From Trinickia terrae (GTDB taxonomy: Bacteria; Pseudomonadota; Gammaproteobacteria; Burkholderiales; Burkholderiaceae): 64,000 bases of DNA. Shown one piece after another: positions 55,168-63,866 of this stretch. The first letter of the stretch is position 1, and each line of letters starts with the position of its first letter. The position numbers and the translations under genes are program-made. Where the stretch lies: positions 596,134 through 660,133 of the forward strand of contig NZ_SWJE01000005.1 of the NCBI RefSeq assembly GCF_005144415.1. The letters run 5' to 3'. The notes below the pieces were generated by a model, which saw nothing but the letters and a program-made list of their open reading frames with translations, did not search any database and was not told where the DNA came from.

Positions 55168-55776
55168 ATGTCGGAAGAATTTGAAGTGCGTGGCCCGCAC
55201 GACGAGGCCCTGGAGCATCCCGGCCACGCCGGGCACGCGGGACCGGAAGGGCACGGCGCGCCGCCGGACTCGTTCGCCGGCCGCATCGCGGTGATGACCG
55301 CCGTACTGGCGACGATCGGCGCAATTTTTTCCTACCAGGGCGGCTCGACCGAGGGACTTGCCCTTTTCTACAAGAACGAAGCGGCGATCCGCAAGACCGA
55401 GGCGGCGAATCAGTGGAGCTACTACCAGGCGAAGGGCGAGAAGGAGAATCTCGCCGAGCTGGGGGCGGCGCTGACTGCAAGCGATCCGAAAGCGCACGCG
55501 AAATTCTCGGCCGATGTCGAGAAGTACGTGCAGCAGAAGCAGGACATCATGGCGAAGGCGCAGGCGCTGGAGAAGTCGGTCGAAGAGGCGGACAAGATGA
55601 GCGAGGAGCAGCTGCATCGCCATCACCGCTGGGCGCAGGCGACCACGCTCACGCAGATCGCCATCTCGCTCGCCGCGATCACGCTGCTCACGCGCCGCCG
55701 ATGGCTGCAGGTGGCGGCTTACGGCGTGGCCGGGGTCGGTGCGCTGGTGGGTGTGGCGGCGTTTTTGGGCCTTTGA
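55168..55776 (+). CDS. DUF4337 family membrane protein
   Basis: 202 residues. A histidine- and glycine-rich N-terminus (about 10-30) could bind metal. Then come a transmembrane helix (about 38-58), the conserved YKNEAAIRKTEAANQWSYYQAK region (about 69-90), a helical middle, and two hydrophobic helices at the end (about 155-200). DUF4337 proteins have no known function. It is the only plus-strand gene within the minus-strand miaB-to-plsC series, inserted between ybeY-side and corC-side genes. Confidence 0.87.
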   Translation: MSEEFEVRGPHDEALEHPGHAGHAGPEGHGAPPDSFAGRIAVMTAVLATIGAIFSYQGGSTEGLALFYKNEAAIRKTEAANQWSYYQAKGEKENLAELGAALTASDPKAHAKFSADVEKYVQQKQDIMAKAQALEKSVEEADKMSEEQLHRHHRWAQATTLTQIAISLAAITLLTRRRWLQVAAYGVAGVGALVGVAAFLGL

Positions 55777-55818
55777 GCGGCGCGTTTCCCCGCGTTCCTT
55801 CGCGTTGGCTTCCGCGCC

Positions 55819-56475
55819 TTACCGGCAGCGCTTGAGCAACGCCTCGAGCGCGCGGTCCGGCATGCCGCTGTCGCGCAGCGCCTCGACCGTGCGGCTCACG
55901 TAGTCGAGCGTGGTGCCATAGCGGCCGCGCGCGCACCCGAGCACCGTCTTGACGATCGCATCCGGCAGCTTGCCGGTGTAGGTGGCCGCGTCGCGCCGCA
56001 TCACGAACGAGAGCGCCGTGACGCGCTGCCCGTCGGCGAGCGAGCACGGCAGCCACGACGGGCGGTACGAGCCCATCGCCATTTCGCGCCGCCAGAGCGC
56101 TTCGAGATGCGGCATCGCGCCCGCGCCGGCCAGCCGAAAGGCGATGCCGCTGCACGAGCCGCCGCGATCGAGCGCGAGCACGAGGCCTGGCTGCTCCGGC
56201 GTGCCGCGATTGACGCGGGACCACAGGTAGAGGCCGCGGTGATAGCCGTGCACGCGTGCGCGCACGGCTTCGAGGGTCGGCAGCCCGGGGTTCCAGATCA
56301 GTGAGCCATAGCCGAAGAGCCAGAGGTCGCTCTGGCCGTCCCAGCCTTGCAGCGCGCCGGCAAGCGACGCCGCCATTTCCTCGTCCGTCAGATACTGGGC
56401 GACACCGAGGCTGGGCGGGTAGCCGGGGCACGCAAGGACGTCGGGGGCGTCAGGGGCGAAGTGGGAGTCGGTCAC
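55819..56475 (-). CDS. ChaC-like gamma-glutamylcyclotransferase
   Basis: 218 residues from a GTG start. The fold's glycine loop is LWLFGYGSLIWNPG near residues 52-65, followed by ARVHGYHRGLYLWS and later LRRDAATYTGKLP. ChaC enzymes cleave glutathione to 5-oxoproline and Cys-Gly. The proposed GTG (VTDSHFAPD) keeps the frame clear of ybeY; a much longer frame overlaps ybeY and is rejected. The Shine-Dalgarno sequence is weak, so the start is uncertain. It lies 34 bp after ybeY. Confidence 0.85.
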   Translation of the reverse strand: MTDSHFAPDAPDVLACPGYPPSLGVAQYLTDEEMAASLAGALQGWDGQSDLWLFGYGSLIWNPGLPTLEAVRARVHGYHRGLYLWSRVNRGTPEQPGLVLALDRGGSCSGIAFRLAGAGAMPHLEALWRREMAMGSYRPSWLPCSLADGQRVTALSFVMRRDAATYTGKLPDAIVKTVLGCARGRYGTTLDYVSRTVEALRDSGMPDRALEALLKRCR

Positions 56476-56509
56476 GGGATGCGGCGGGCTTCGGTCGAGG
56501 TTCCGGCGA

Positions 56510-56983
56510 TTATCGGCCTTCGTCCCGGTACGGGTCGGGAAAGCCCAGCGTCCCGAGGATTTCGGTTTCGAGCGCTTCCATTTCCTGCGCTTCCTCATCC
56601 TCTTCGTGGTCGTAGCCCTGCGCGTGCAGCGTGCCGTGCACGACCAGGTGCGCGTAGTGCGCCTCGAGCGGCTTGCCCTGCTCGGCGGCTTCCTTCTCGA
56701 TCACGGGGCAGCAGAGGATCAGGTCGCCCGCGACAGGATCGTCCTCGGTCTCGGCGTAGGCGAACGTCAGCACGTTGGTCGCGTAGTCCTTGCCGCGATA
56801 GGTGCGATTGAGCGTGCGGCCTTCGTCCGCGTCGACGAAGCGCACGGTCAGCTCGCCGTCGGCGAAAAGCGCCGCCTTGATCCAGCTCGCGACCGTCGCG
56901 CGCGGCAACAGCGCCTTGTGCTCCGGATAGGCTTTCGCCGCCGGGAATTGCAGGTTGAGCGTCAGTTTGGGCGCGCGGGTCAT
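56510..56983 (-). CDS. ybeY: Endoribonuclease YbeY
   Basis: 157-residue zinc endoribonuclease for 16S rRNA 3'-end maturation and late ribosome quality control. The metal motif [18 protein letters not shown] (about residues 121-138) has all three histidines. The [20 protein letters not shown] segment near 55-75 is the other signature. It is 37 bp downstream of the phoH-like gene, the standard order with miaB upstream. Confidence 0.94.
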   Translation of the reverse strand: MTRAPKLTLNLQFPAAKAYPEHKALLPRATVASWIKAALFADGELTVRFVDADEGRTLNRTYRGKDYATNVLTFAYAETEDDPVAGDLILCCPVIEKEAAEQGKPLEAHYAHLVVHGTLHAQGYDHEEDEEAQEMEALETEILGTLGFPDPYRDEGR

Positions 56984-57020
56984 GCGGGGGTCGTTGGTGT
57001 GGGTATCGATGGCATGGAGA

Positions 57021-58091
57021 TCAGCGCGCGTCGGGCTGGCGATGCGCTTCGTCGTCCTTGTGCGAATGCGCGTCGTAGGCTTCGACGATGCGCGCCACGA
57101 GCGGATGCCGCACGACGTCCGCGCTCGTGAAGCGCGTGAGCGCGATGCCGCGCACGTCAGCCAGCACCTGCTGCGCCTCGATGAGCCCGCTCTTGTGGCC
57201 GCGCGGCAGGTCGATCTGCGTCGTGTCGCCGGTGACGACCGCTTTCGAGCCGAAGCCGATGCGCGTCAGGAACATCTTCATCTGCTCGGGCGTGGTGTTC
57301 TGCGCCTCGTCGAGGATGATGAAGGCGTGATTGAGCGTGCGGCCGCGCATGTACGCGAGCGGCGCGATCTCGATCATCTGGCGCTCGAACATCTTCGCGG
57401 TCTTGTCGAAGCCGAGCAGGTCGTAGAGCGCGTCGTAGAGCGGACGCAGGTACGGGTCGACCTTCTGCGCGAGGTCGCCAGGCAGGAAGCCCAGGCGCTC
57501 GCCCGCTTCGACGGCCGGACGCGTGAGCACGATGCGCTTGACCTGGTCGCGCTCGAGCGCGTCAACGGCGCAGGCGACTGCGAGATAGGTCTTGCCCGTG
57601 CCCGCAGGCCCGACGCCGAACGTCACGTCGTGCGAGACGATCTGCTTCAAGTACTCGCGCTGCGCGGGCGTGCGGCCGCGCAGGTCGGCGCGGCGCGTGT
57701 AGAGCTTCGGCCCGAGCTCTTCGAGGTTCTCTTCGTCGAGCAGGCCCGCCGGCTCGTCGAACGGATGGTCGGGATCGCCGCGAAAGCGCACGTCGATCTC
57801 GGCACCGCCGTTCGGGCCCTTGTTGCCGGGGTGGCGCGCTTCGACGAGCGCGAGCTGGATGTCGTCGACTGACAGCGGCTCGCGCGCGCGGTTGTAGAAG
57901 TTTTCGAGGGCGCCTAGCGCGAGCTTCGCGCCGCGCCCGCGGATCGCGATCCGGTGGCCGCGCCGCTGCAGCGTGACGTCGAGCGCTTGCTCGATCTGCC
58001 GCAGGTTTTCGTCGAGCGGGCCGCAGAGGTTGGCGAGGCGCGCGTTGTCTTCGTGCGGCGCGGTGAATTCCAGGGGCTGGGCGACTTTCAA
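57021..58091 (-). CDS. ybeZ: PhoH family ATPase (YbeZ)
   Basis: 356-residue PhoH-like ATPase. N-terminal KH-like region about 20-90; Walker [12 protein letters not shown] near residue 161; Walker [10 protein letters not shown] near 265; and a [10 protein letters not shown] sensor region near 292. YbeZ works with YbeY in rRNA processing. Encoded between miaB and ybeY. Start MKVAQPLEF lies 33 bp after the miaB stop. Confidence 0.94.
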   Translation of the reverse strand: MKVAQPLEFTAPHEDNARLANLCGPLDENLRQIEQALDVTLQRRGHRIAIRGRGAKLALGALENFYNRAREPLSVDDIQLALVEARHPGNKGPNGGAEIDVRFRGDPDHPFDEPAGLLDEENLEELGPKLYTRRADLRGRTPAQREYLKQIVSHDVTFGVGPAGTGKTYLAVACAVDALERDQVKRIVLTRPAVEAGERLGFLPGDLAQKVDPYLRPLYDALYDLLGFDKTAKMFERQMIEIAPLAYMRGRTLNHAFIILDEAQNTTPEQMKMFLTRIGFGSKAVVTGDTTQIDLPRGHKSGLIEAQQVLADVRGIALTRFTSADVVRHPLVARIVEAYDAHSHKDDEAHRQPDAR

Positions 58092-58124
58092 GGCGAAGGT
58101 TCGATCCTTAACTGAGCGGATGCG

Positions 58125-59495
58125 TTAATGCGTCGATGCGGACGTTTCCGGCGTGAGCACGAGCTCGCCGCGCAGCGAGTGCGGGTAGGCGTGCACGATC
58201 TTCACGTCGATCATCTGGCCGATCAGCCGCTCGTGCGACGCCACGGGCGCCGGGAAATTCACGACGCGGTTGTTCGCGGTGCGCCCGGCGAGCTCGTTCG
58301 GGTCCTTGCGCGCGGGCCGCTCGACGAGGATGCGTTCCACGTTGCCGACCATCGCTTCGCTGATCCGGTTCACGTTGGCGTCGATCGTCGCTTGCAGGTG
58401 CTGCAGGCGGCGCAGCTTCACTTCGCGCGGCGTGTCGTCGTGCAGGTTCGCGGCGGGCGTGCCGGGGCGCGGGCTGTAGATGAACGAGAAGCTCGTGTCG
58501 TAGCTCATCTCGTGGACGAGCGCCATGGTCTTCTCGAAGTCCTCTTCCGTCTCGCCGGGGAAGCCGACGATGATGTCGGTCGACAGCGACAGGTCCGGGC
58601 GGATCGCGCGCAGCTTGCGGATCACCGATTTGTACTCGAGCACCGTGTAGCCGCGCTTCATCGCCATCAGGACGCGGTCGGAGCCGTGCTGCACGGGCAG
58701 GTGCAGGTGCGAGACGAGCTTCGGCACCTTCGCGTAGGTGTCGATCAGGCGCTGCGTGAATTCCTTCGGATGGGACGTGGTGTAGCGGATCCGCTCGATG
58801 CCGGGGATCTCGGCGACGTATTCGATCAGCGTCGCGAAATCGGCGATCTCGGTGGCGCCCAACGTCAGCGCGCCGCGGTAGGCGTTCACGTTCTGGCCGA
58901 GCAGCGTGACTTCGCGCACGCCCTGGTCGGCGAGGCCGGCGATCTCGGTGAGCACGTCGTCGAGCGGGCGCGACACTTCCTCGCCGCGCGTGTACGGCAC
59001 GACGCAGTAGCTGCAGTACTTGCTGCACCCTTCCATGATCGACACGTACGCGCTCGGCCCTTCGACGCGCGCGGGCGGCAGGTGGTCGAACTTCTCGATT
59101 TCGGGAAACGAGATATCGACCTGCGGACGGCCGCTCGCGCGGCGCGCGTCGATCATCTGCGGCAGGCGGTGCAGCGTCTGCGGGCCGAACACGAGGTCGA
59201 CATAGGGCGCGCGCGCGACGATCGACGCGCCTTCCTGGCTCGCGACGCAACCGCCCACGCCGATCAGCAGGTTCGGGTTCGCTTCCTTCAGTTCGCGCAC
59301 GCGGCCGAGGTCGGAGAACACTTTTTCCTGGGCTTTTTCCCGCACCGAGCAGGTATTGAAGAGGATGACGTCCGCGTCTTCCGGGGAGTCGGTCTTGATG
59401 AGGCCTTCGGCAGCGCCGAGCACGTCGACCATCTTGTCGGAGTCGTACTCGTTCATCTGGCAGCCGAAGGTCTTTACATAAACTTTCTTGGTCAT
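58125..59495 (-). CDS. miaB: tRNA-2-methylthio-N6-dimethylallyladenosine synthase
   Basis: 456-residue radical SAM methylthiotransferase acting on i6A37 of tRNAs. Three cysteines of the N-terminal cluster are visible (FGCQMNEYD near residue 11, NTCSVRE near 47, GGCVASQ near 82). The radical [11 protein letters not shown] motif is near 156-163, and a C-terminal TRAM domain (about 385-445) binds tRNA. It heads the miaB-ybeZ-ybeY series. A consensus -10 box lies upstream on the same strand. Confidence 0.97.
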   Translation of the reverse strand: MTKKVYVKTFGCQMNEYDSDKMVDVLGAAEGLIKTDSPEDADVILFNTCSVREKAQEKVFSDLGRVRELKEANPNLLIGVGGCVASQEGASIVARAPYVDLVFGPQTLHRLPQMIDARRASGRPQVDISFPEIEKFDHLPPARVEGPSAYVSIMEGCSKYCSYCVVPYTRGEEVSRPLDDVLTEIAGLADQGVREVTLLGQNVNAYRGALTLGATEIADFATLIEYVAEIPGIERIRYTTSHPKEFTQRLIDTYAKVPKLVSHLHLPVQHGSDRVLMAMKRGYTVLEYKSVIRKLRAIRPDLSLSTDIIVGFPGETEEDFEKTMALVHEMSYDTSFSFIYSPRPGTPAANLHDDTPREVKLRRLQHLQATIDANVNRISEAMVGNVERILVERPARKDPNELAGRTANNRVVNFPAPVASHERLIGQMIDVKIVHAYPHSLRGELVLTPETSASTH

Positions 59496-59589
59496 TGAGG
59501 TTCGCCGTTCGCAGTGGTTGACCTGGGGGCGTCCGTCGTCAGTGGGGTTGATCGGAAATAGGGCGCAAATCCGCGTCGCCTAGCCCACT

Positions 59590-59595
59590 ATTATA
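59590..59595 (-). promoter_or_regulatory. Candidate -10 box for miaB
   Basis: On the minus strand TATAAT lies at 59595-59590, about 95 bases before the miaB ATG and next to the stop codon of the LysR gene. The -35 region is poor, so the call depends on the -10. Confidence 0.4.
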
Positions 59596-59600
59596 GCCTT

Positions 59601-60569
59601 TCAGGCTTTGCGGGCCCGGGCGCGGGGCTTGGGGCCGAGGCGGTTCAGCAGTGCCTCGAGCGCGCGCTCCTCGCGCGCGAAGCGCTCGCGCAGGAACTCC
59701 AGCAGCGCCGTCACGCGCGGCGGCTGGTAGCGGTTGCGGTGGTAGAACGCGTGCAGCGGCTGATCCCCCGTGTAGCGCCAGTCAGGCAGCACGATCTTCA
59801 GGCGCCCGGCACACAGGTCCGCATCGACGTCCCACATCGATTTCAACGAGATGCCGTGGCCGGCGAGCGTCCAGATGCGCGCGACGGCGCCGTCGTTCGT
59901 CTCGCGCGAGGTGTCGAGCGGCGCCGTGTAGTGCTCGATCTCGGCGCCGCGCGCGAAGGTCCATTCGTTGAGCGGCCCGGAGGCGATCGTCAGGACGATG
60001 CAGGGAAAGCGCGCGAGGCCGGCCGGCGTCTCCGGCGCGCCGTGGCGCGCGAGGAAATCCGGCGAGGCGACCAGAATGCGCCGGTTGGCGGCGATCGGCC
60101 GGGCGACGAGCGAGCTGTCCTCGCGCGGGCCGCCGAAGCGAATCGCCAGGTCGATGTCGTCCTGCAGCAGGTTCGACACCGAATCGGAGAGCGTCAGCGC
60201 GAACGTGACCTCGGGGTAGCTCGCGTTGAATTCGTCTAGCCAGCCCATCAGCAGGTTGCGGCCGAAGTCCGAGGTCGTCGACACCCGGATCTTGCCGCGA
60301 ACCACGTTGCGTCCGGCGTGCAGCGCCGCCTGGCCGTCGTCGAGCGCCTGCAGTGCCTGCTGGCAGTGGTTCAGGTAGAGGCGGCCTTCCTCGGTGAGGC
60401 GCAGCTGGCGCGTCGTGCGCTCGAAGAGCCGCGTGGCGAGCGCCGCTTCCAGCTTGGCAAGGCGCGCGCTCGCCGCCGCGGGCGTGAGGCCGAGCTTGCG
60501 GCCCGCCGCCGAGATGCCGCCGTGCTGTGCGGCTTCCACGAAAAGCCTGATATCGCCGAGCCGGTCCAT
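59601..60569 (-). CDS. LysR family transcriptional regulator
   Basis: 322 residues. The N-terminal winged helix-turn-helix (about 3-62) includes LFVEAAQHGGISAAGRKLGLTPAAASARLAKLE, and a periplasmic-binding-protein-like effector domain covers about 90-295. It is transcribed away from the MFS gene, a layout in which LysR regulators usually control the divergent gene. The 120-bp interval holds an AT-rich stretch (about 60590-60625) suited to the operator. Effector unknown. Confidence 0.93.
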   Translation of the reverse strand: MDRLGDIRLFVEAAQHGGISAAGRKLGLTPAAASARLAKLEAALATRLFERTTRQLRLTEEGRLYLNHCQQALQALDDGQAALHAGRNVVRGKIRVSTTSDFGRNLLMGWLDEFNASYPEVTFALTLSDSVSNLLQDDIDLAIRFGGPREDSSLVARPIAANRRILVASPDFLARHGAPETPAGLARFPCIVLTIASGPLNEWTFARGAEIEHYTAPLDTSRETNDGAVARIWTLAGHGISLKSMWDVDADLCAGRLKIVLPDWRYTGDQPLHAFYHRNRYQPPRVTALLEFLRERFAREERALEALLNRLGPKPRARARKA

Positions 60570-60689
60570 GCGCGATCCGATTGTTCGATTCTGTTTGAAA
60601 ATGATTTAAATGCTACGCCAATTATCAAACGGCGCAGCCCTCGGGAAAATTCGTCCTTGTCCCAATCCGCTCCCGAGGAGCCTTCCACC

Positions 60690-61862
60690 ATGCCTATTCC
60701 GCTGCTTGCGCTCGCGATGAGCGCGTTCGCGATCGGCACGACCGAGTTCGTCATCATGGGCATCCTGCCCGACGTCGCGCGTGACCTCTCCGTATCGATT
60801 CCCTCCGCCGGCATGCTCGTCTCCGGCTATGCGCTCGGCGTCGCCGCCGGCGCGCCGCTGCTGGCCGCCGTCACGAGCAAGCTGCCGCGCAAGCTCGCGC
60901 TGCTGATGCTGATGGCGATCTTCATCGTCGGCAACGTGCTCTGCGCCGTTTCGCCCGGCTACACCGTGCTGATGGTGGCGCGCGTCGTCACCTCGTTTGC
61001 TCACGGCTCGTTCTTCGGCATCGGCGCTGTGGTCGCAGCCTCGCTCGTGCCGCAGGAGAAGCGCGCCAGCGCGATCGCGATGATGTTCACCGGGCTCACG
61101 CTCGCGAACGTGCTCGGCGTGCCGTTCGGCACCTTGATCGGGCAGGAGTTCGGCTGGCGCTCGACGTTCTGGGTCGTGAGCGCGATCGGCGTGGTCTCGC
61201 TCGCGAGCGTCGCCGCGCTGGTGCCTGCCCGTCATGACGCGGGACCCGCCGGGCTCGGCCACGAAGTGCGCGTGCTGAAGGAGCCGCAGGTGTGGCTCGC
61301 GCTCGCGATGACCGTCCTCGGCTTCGGCGGCGTGTTCGTCGTGTTCACCTATATCGCGCCGATCCTCGAGCAGCTGAGCGGTTTCTCGCCGCGCGCGGTG
61401 ACGCTGGTGCTCGTGCTGTTCGGCGTGGGGCTGACCGTCGGCAACACGCTCGGCGGCAAGCTCGCGGATCGCGCGCTGATGCCGTCGCTGATGGGCATTC
61501 TGGCGGTGCTCGCGATGGTGATGCTCGTGTTCGCGAAGACGAGCCATTCGCCGCTGCTGTCGGCAGCGACGGTGTTCGTCTGGGGGATCGCCGCGTTCGC
61601 GACGGTGCCGCCGCTGCAGATGCGCGTCGTCGAGAAGGCGAAGCATGCGCCGAACCTCGCTTCCACGCTGAACATCGGCGCGTTCAACCTCGGCAACGCG
61701 GCCGGCGCATGGCTGGGCGGGCTCGTGCTGACGCACGGTCACGGGCTCGACGCGCTGCCGCTTGCCGCTGCGGGCGTGGCCGGCGCCGCCCTGATTCTCA
61801 CGTGGTTTGCGGCGCGGCTCGACGCGCCGGTCGTCAAGCGGATCGCCGAGCGGGTTTCGTGA
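60690..61862 (+). CDS. MFS transporter, DHA1/AraJ-type efflux protein
   Basis: 390 residues with twelve hydrophobic helices. The first, ALAMSAFAIGTTEFVIMGILPD, is typical of AraJ/Cmr-like sugar or drug efflux proteins. The LPRKLALL stretch between helices 2 and 3 and a central loop near residue 190 are visible. GAGGAG lies nine bases before the ATG. It is divergent from the LysR regulator, which probably controls it. Substrate cannot be inferred; drug names attached to this family should not be assumed. Confidence 0.9.
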   Translation: MPIPLLALAMSAFAIGTTEFVIMGILPDVARDLSVSIPSAGMLVSGYALGVAAGAPLLAAVTSKLPRKLALLMLMAIFIVGNVLCAVSPGYTVLMVARVVTSFAHGSFFGIGAVVAASLVPQEKRASAIAMMFTGLTLANVLGVPFGTLIGQEFGWRSTFWVVSAIGVVSLASVAALVPARHDAGPAGLGHEVRVLKEPQVWLALAMTVLGFGGVFVVFTYIAPILEQLSGFSPRAVTLVLVLFGVGLTVGNTLGGKLADRALMPSLMGILAVLAMVMLVFAKTSHSPLLSAATVFVWGIAAFATVPPLQMRVVEKAKHAPNLASTLNIGAFNLGNAAGAWLGGLVLTHGHGLDALPLAAAGVAGAALILTWFAARLDAPVVKRIAERVS

Positions 61863-62030
61863 TCGCGCGGGCGCAACCGCCTCTTGCGCGGCAGCGGGAG
61901 CGGCGCCCGATGCCGCGCCCAGTGATAACAGTGTGACGATTTCTTCGTTTGAGCGCCGCTACCCCGATGCTAGTCTTGCCTCCATTCTGAGTTTGCCCGC
62001 CGCGCCGCGGCGGCCACGGAGGCAGCCGCC

Positions 62031-62699
62031 ATGCATTCCCCGTTAGCCCTGGTCCGCGAACCGGCCGATGCCGCGCCTCGTTCGAGCGAATCCTTCGAGG
62101 CGCTCGAGCACGTCGTCGGTGTGAACCTCTCGCGGCTGCGCGCCGAGCGGCAGCTTTCGCTCGATGCGCTGGCCCGGGCGTCGGGCGTGTCGCGGGCCAT
62201 GCTCGCGCAGATCGAATCGGCGCGCAGCATTCCATCCATCAAGGTGCTCTGCAAGATCGCGGCGGCGCTGAAGGTGTCGGTGGCCGCGTTTTTGCGGCGT
62301 CATGCAGTCAACGGCTTCGAGCACCTGCCGGCCGAGCAGGCGCGGCGCGTCGTCAGCTCCAATGGACGTTTTTCCTCGCGGGCGCTCTATCCCGATGCCG
62401 AGCCGGCCGGCGCCGAGTTCCACGAATTGCGGATCGCGCCGCTGCACACCGAGCCCGGCACGCCGCGCGCACCAGGGACCACGATCAATCTCGTCGTCAG
62501 CGACGGCACGCTCGAGCTCAGCCTGCACGACCGGCGGCAATTGCTCGCGACCGGCGACGCGATCGTCTTCGACGCCGACCAGCCGCACACGCTGCGCAAT
62601 CCCGGCGACAAGGAAGCGCGCGCATATCAGGTGACGGTCAACGCGGAAACGCCGCCGCGCTGGGAGGTTCCGCGCGACGGCGCACGCGAGGCGCTCTAG
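62031..62699 (+). CDS. XRE-type regulator with C-terminal cupin domain
   Basis: 222 residues. A helix-turn-helix of the XRE type occupies about 28-85 (LSRLRAERQLSLDALARASGVSRAMLAQIE). A cupin sensor domain follows at about 135-210, with RQLLATGDAIVFDADQPH. These regulators sense small metabolites such as amines, sulfur compounds or amino acids. It may regulate the MFS gene 168 bp upstream or act elsewhere. It is followed by the ribB leader, with no obvious terminator. Confidence 0.9.
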   Translation: MHSPLALVREPADAAPRSSESFEALEHVVGVNLSRLRAERQLSLDALARASGVSRAMLAQIESARSIPSIKVLCKIAAALKVSVAAFLRRHAVNGFEHLPAEQARRVVSSNGRFSSRALYPDAEPAGAEFHELRIAPLHTEPGTPRAPGTTINLVVSDGTLELSLHDRRQLLATGDAIVFDADQPHTLRNPGDKEARAYQVTVNAETPPRWEVPRDGAREAL

Positions 62700-62743
62700 A
62701 GGAAAGGCTTCGACGGATTTCCCGCTGTTCGCTCCGCGACGTC

Positions 62744-62772
62744 CTGCAAGCCGCGCGGGGCTGTTGTATGCT
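62744..62772 (+). promoter_or_regulatory. Candidate promoter of the ribB leader
   Basis: CTGCAA (62744-62749), a 17-base spacer and TATGCT (62767-62772) lie 28 bases before the FMN aptamer. The boxes are weak matches; the position is what makes it plausible. Confidence 0.3.
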
Positions 62773-62800
62773 CTAGCCCGCCGGTCGAACCGGCAATCAG

Positions 62801-62979
62801 TGCGTCTTCAGGGCGGGGTGAAATTCCCCACCGGCGGTATGCCGGCGATCAGCCGGCGAGCCCGCGAGCGCCCGCACTCGTCATGGCGTGATTCCGTCGC
62901 GCCGCCGGCGGTGCGGGGTCAGCAGATCTGGTGCGATGCCAGGGCCGACGGTCACAGTCCGGATGGAAGAAGATGTGCA
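62801..62979 (+). promoter_or_regulatory. FMN riboswitch (RFN element)
   Basis: All core segments of the RFN aptamer are present in order: TCTTCAGGGCGGGGTGAAAT at 62805, CCCCACCGGCGGTA, AGCCCGCGAGCG, the variable arm, GATCTGGTG, GCCGACGGTCACAGTCCGGATG, and the closing GAAGAAGATG near 62966. The paired ends TGCGTCTTC and GAAGATGTG form P1. It senses FMN and lowers expression of the riboflavin gene that follows. The aptamer ends about 120 bases before the ribB start, leaving room for the expression platform. Confidence 0.95.
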
Positions 62980-63054
62980 GATGGTCACGTCCGTTTCGCT
63001 CGCGGCGTGCGGCTCACGCTGCGCGGCGCGAGCGTCGTTGTGTCTGTTTGCAAT

Positions 63055-63099
63055 GCCCTGAAACGTTTTTCGCCCATGCTCATTGCGAGGAGCGTTTCA
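63055..63099 (+). promoter_or_regulatory. Expression platform of the FMN riboswitch: Shine-Dalgarno-sequestering hairpin
   Basis: Bases 63059-63071 (TGAAACGTTTTTC) pair with 63087-63099 (GAGGAGCGTTTCA) in a 13-bp stem with three G-U wobbles. The second arm contains the GAGGAG ribosome-binding site of ribB, so the hairpin would block translation. GCCCTGAA (63055-63062), overlapping the first arm, is complementary to TTCAGGGC in the aptamer (62807-62814) and could act as the anti-sequestor. Confidence 0.65.
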
Positions 63100-63100
63100 C

Positions 63101-63814
63101 ATGTCTCAAGCTGTCTCTACCTCTGCCGTCTCCACGGCATTCGCCGAACTTCCGCTGCTGGCCACCGAAGCCATTCCGCCGCGCATCGACGCCGCTCTCA
63201 AGGCGCTGCGCGAAGGCCGCGCCGTCGTGCTGCAGGACGACCATGACCGCGAGAACGAAGCCGACCTGATCGTCGCCGCAGAGCGGCTGACGGTCGAAAC
63301 GATGGCGCTTTTGATCCGCGAATGCAGCGGCATCGTGTGCCTGTGCTTGCCCGACGACAAGATCCGCGCTCTCGAATTGCCGCCGATGGTCGCGCAAAAC
63401 GAGAGCCGCAACGGCACGGCGTTCACGGTCTCGATCGAAGCGCGTCACGGCGTGAGCACGGGCGTCTCGGCGGCCGACCGCCTGACGACGATCCGCGCGG
63501 CGATTGCCGACGACGCCAAGCCTGCCGACATCGTGCGCCCGGGTCACGTGTTCCCGTTGCGCGCGCAGCCGGGTGGCGTGCTGGCGCGCCGCGGACACAC
63601 CGAGGGCACGATCGATCTGGCGATTCTCGCGGGACTGAAGCCTGCTGGCGTGTTGTGCGAGCTGATGAATCCGGACGGCACGATGACGCGCGGCGCGGAC
63701 GTCGAGCGTTTCGCGGCGAAACACGGCCTGCCGATGCTGACGATCGCCGAGCTGGTGGAGTTTCGTGAGGCGTTGGCGGCAGCGGCGAGCGAGTGCGTCG
63801 CCGATGCGGCTTGA
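63101..63814 (+). CDS. ribB: 3,4-dihydroxy-2-butanone 4-phosphate synthase
   Basis: 237-residue riboflavin-pathway enzyme that makes the four-carbon unit from ribulose 5-phosphate. Seen: the acidic [15 protein letters not shown] motif near residue 43, [10 protein letters not shown] near 80, and [28 protein letters not shown] near 147-175, with the catalytic residues. It carries only the DHBP domain and no fused GTP cyclohydrolase II. The ATG at 63101 has GAGGAG eight bases upstream; an upstream TTG in frame is not needed. It is controlled by the preceding FMN riboswitch. Confidence 0.95.
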   Translation: MSQAVSTSAVSTAFAELPLLATEAIPPRIDAALKALREGRAVVLQDDHDRENEADLIVAAERLTVETMALLIRECSGIVCLCLPDDKIRALELPPMVAQNESRNGTAFTVSIEARHGVSTGVSAADRLTTIRAAIADDAKPADIVRPGHVFPLRAQPGGVLARRGHTEGTIDLAILAGLKPAGVLCELMNPDGTMTRGADVERFAAKHGLPMLTIAELVEFREALAAAASECVADAA

Positions 63815-63837
63815 TGGTGGCGTGACGGCGGTGTGAT

Positions 63838-63866
63838 GTGACGGCCGGCCTCGGCCCGGCCGTCAC
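63838..63866. terminator. Hairpin between ribB and the convergent terminal gene
   Basis: GTGACGGCCGG (63838-63848) pairs with CCGGCCGTCAC (63856-63866) over a 7-base loop. It lies between convergent genes and probably serves both, though no T-run is present on the plus strand. Confidence 0.45.
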
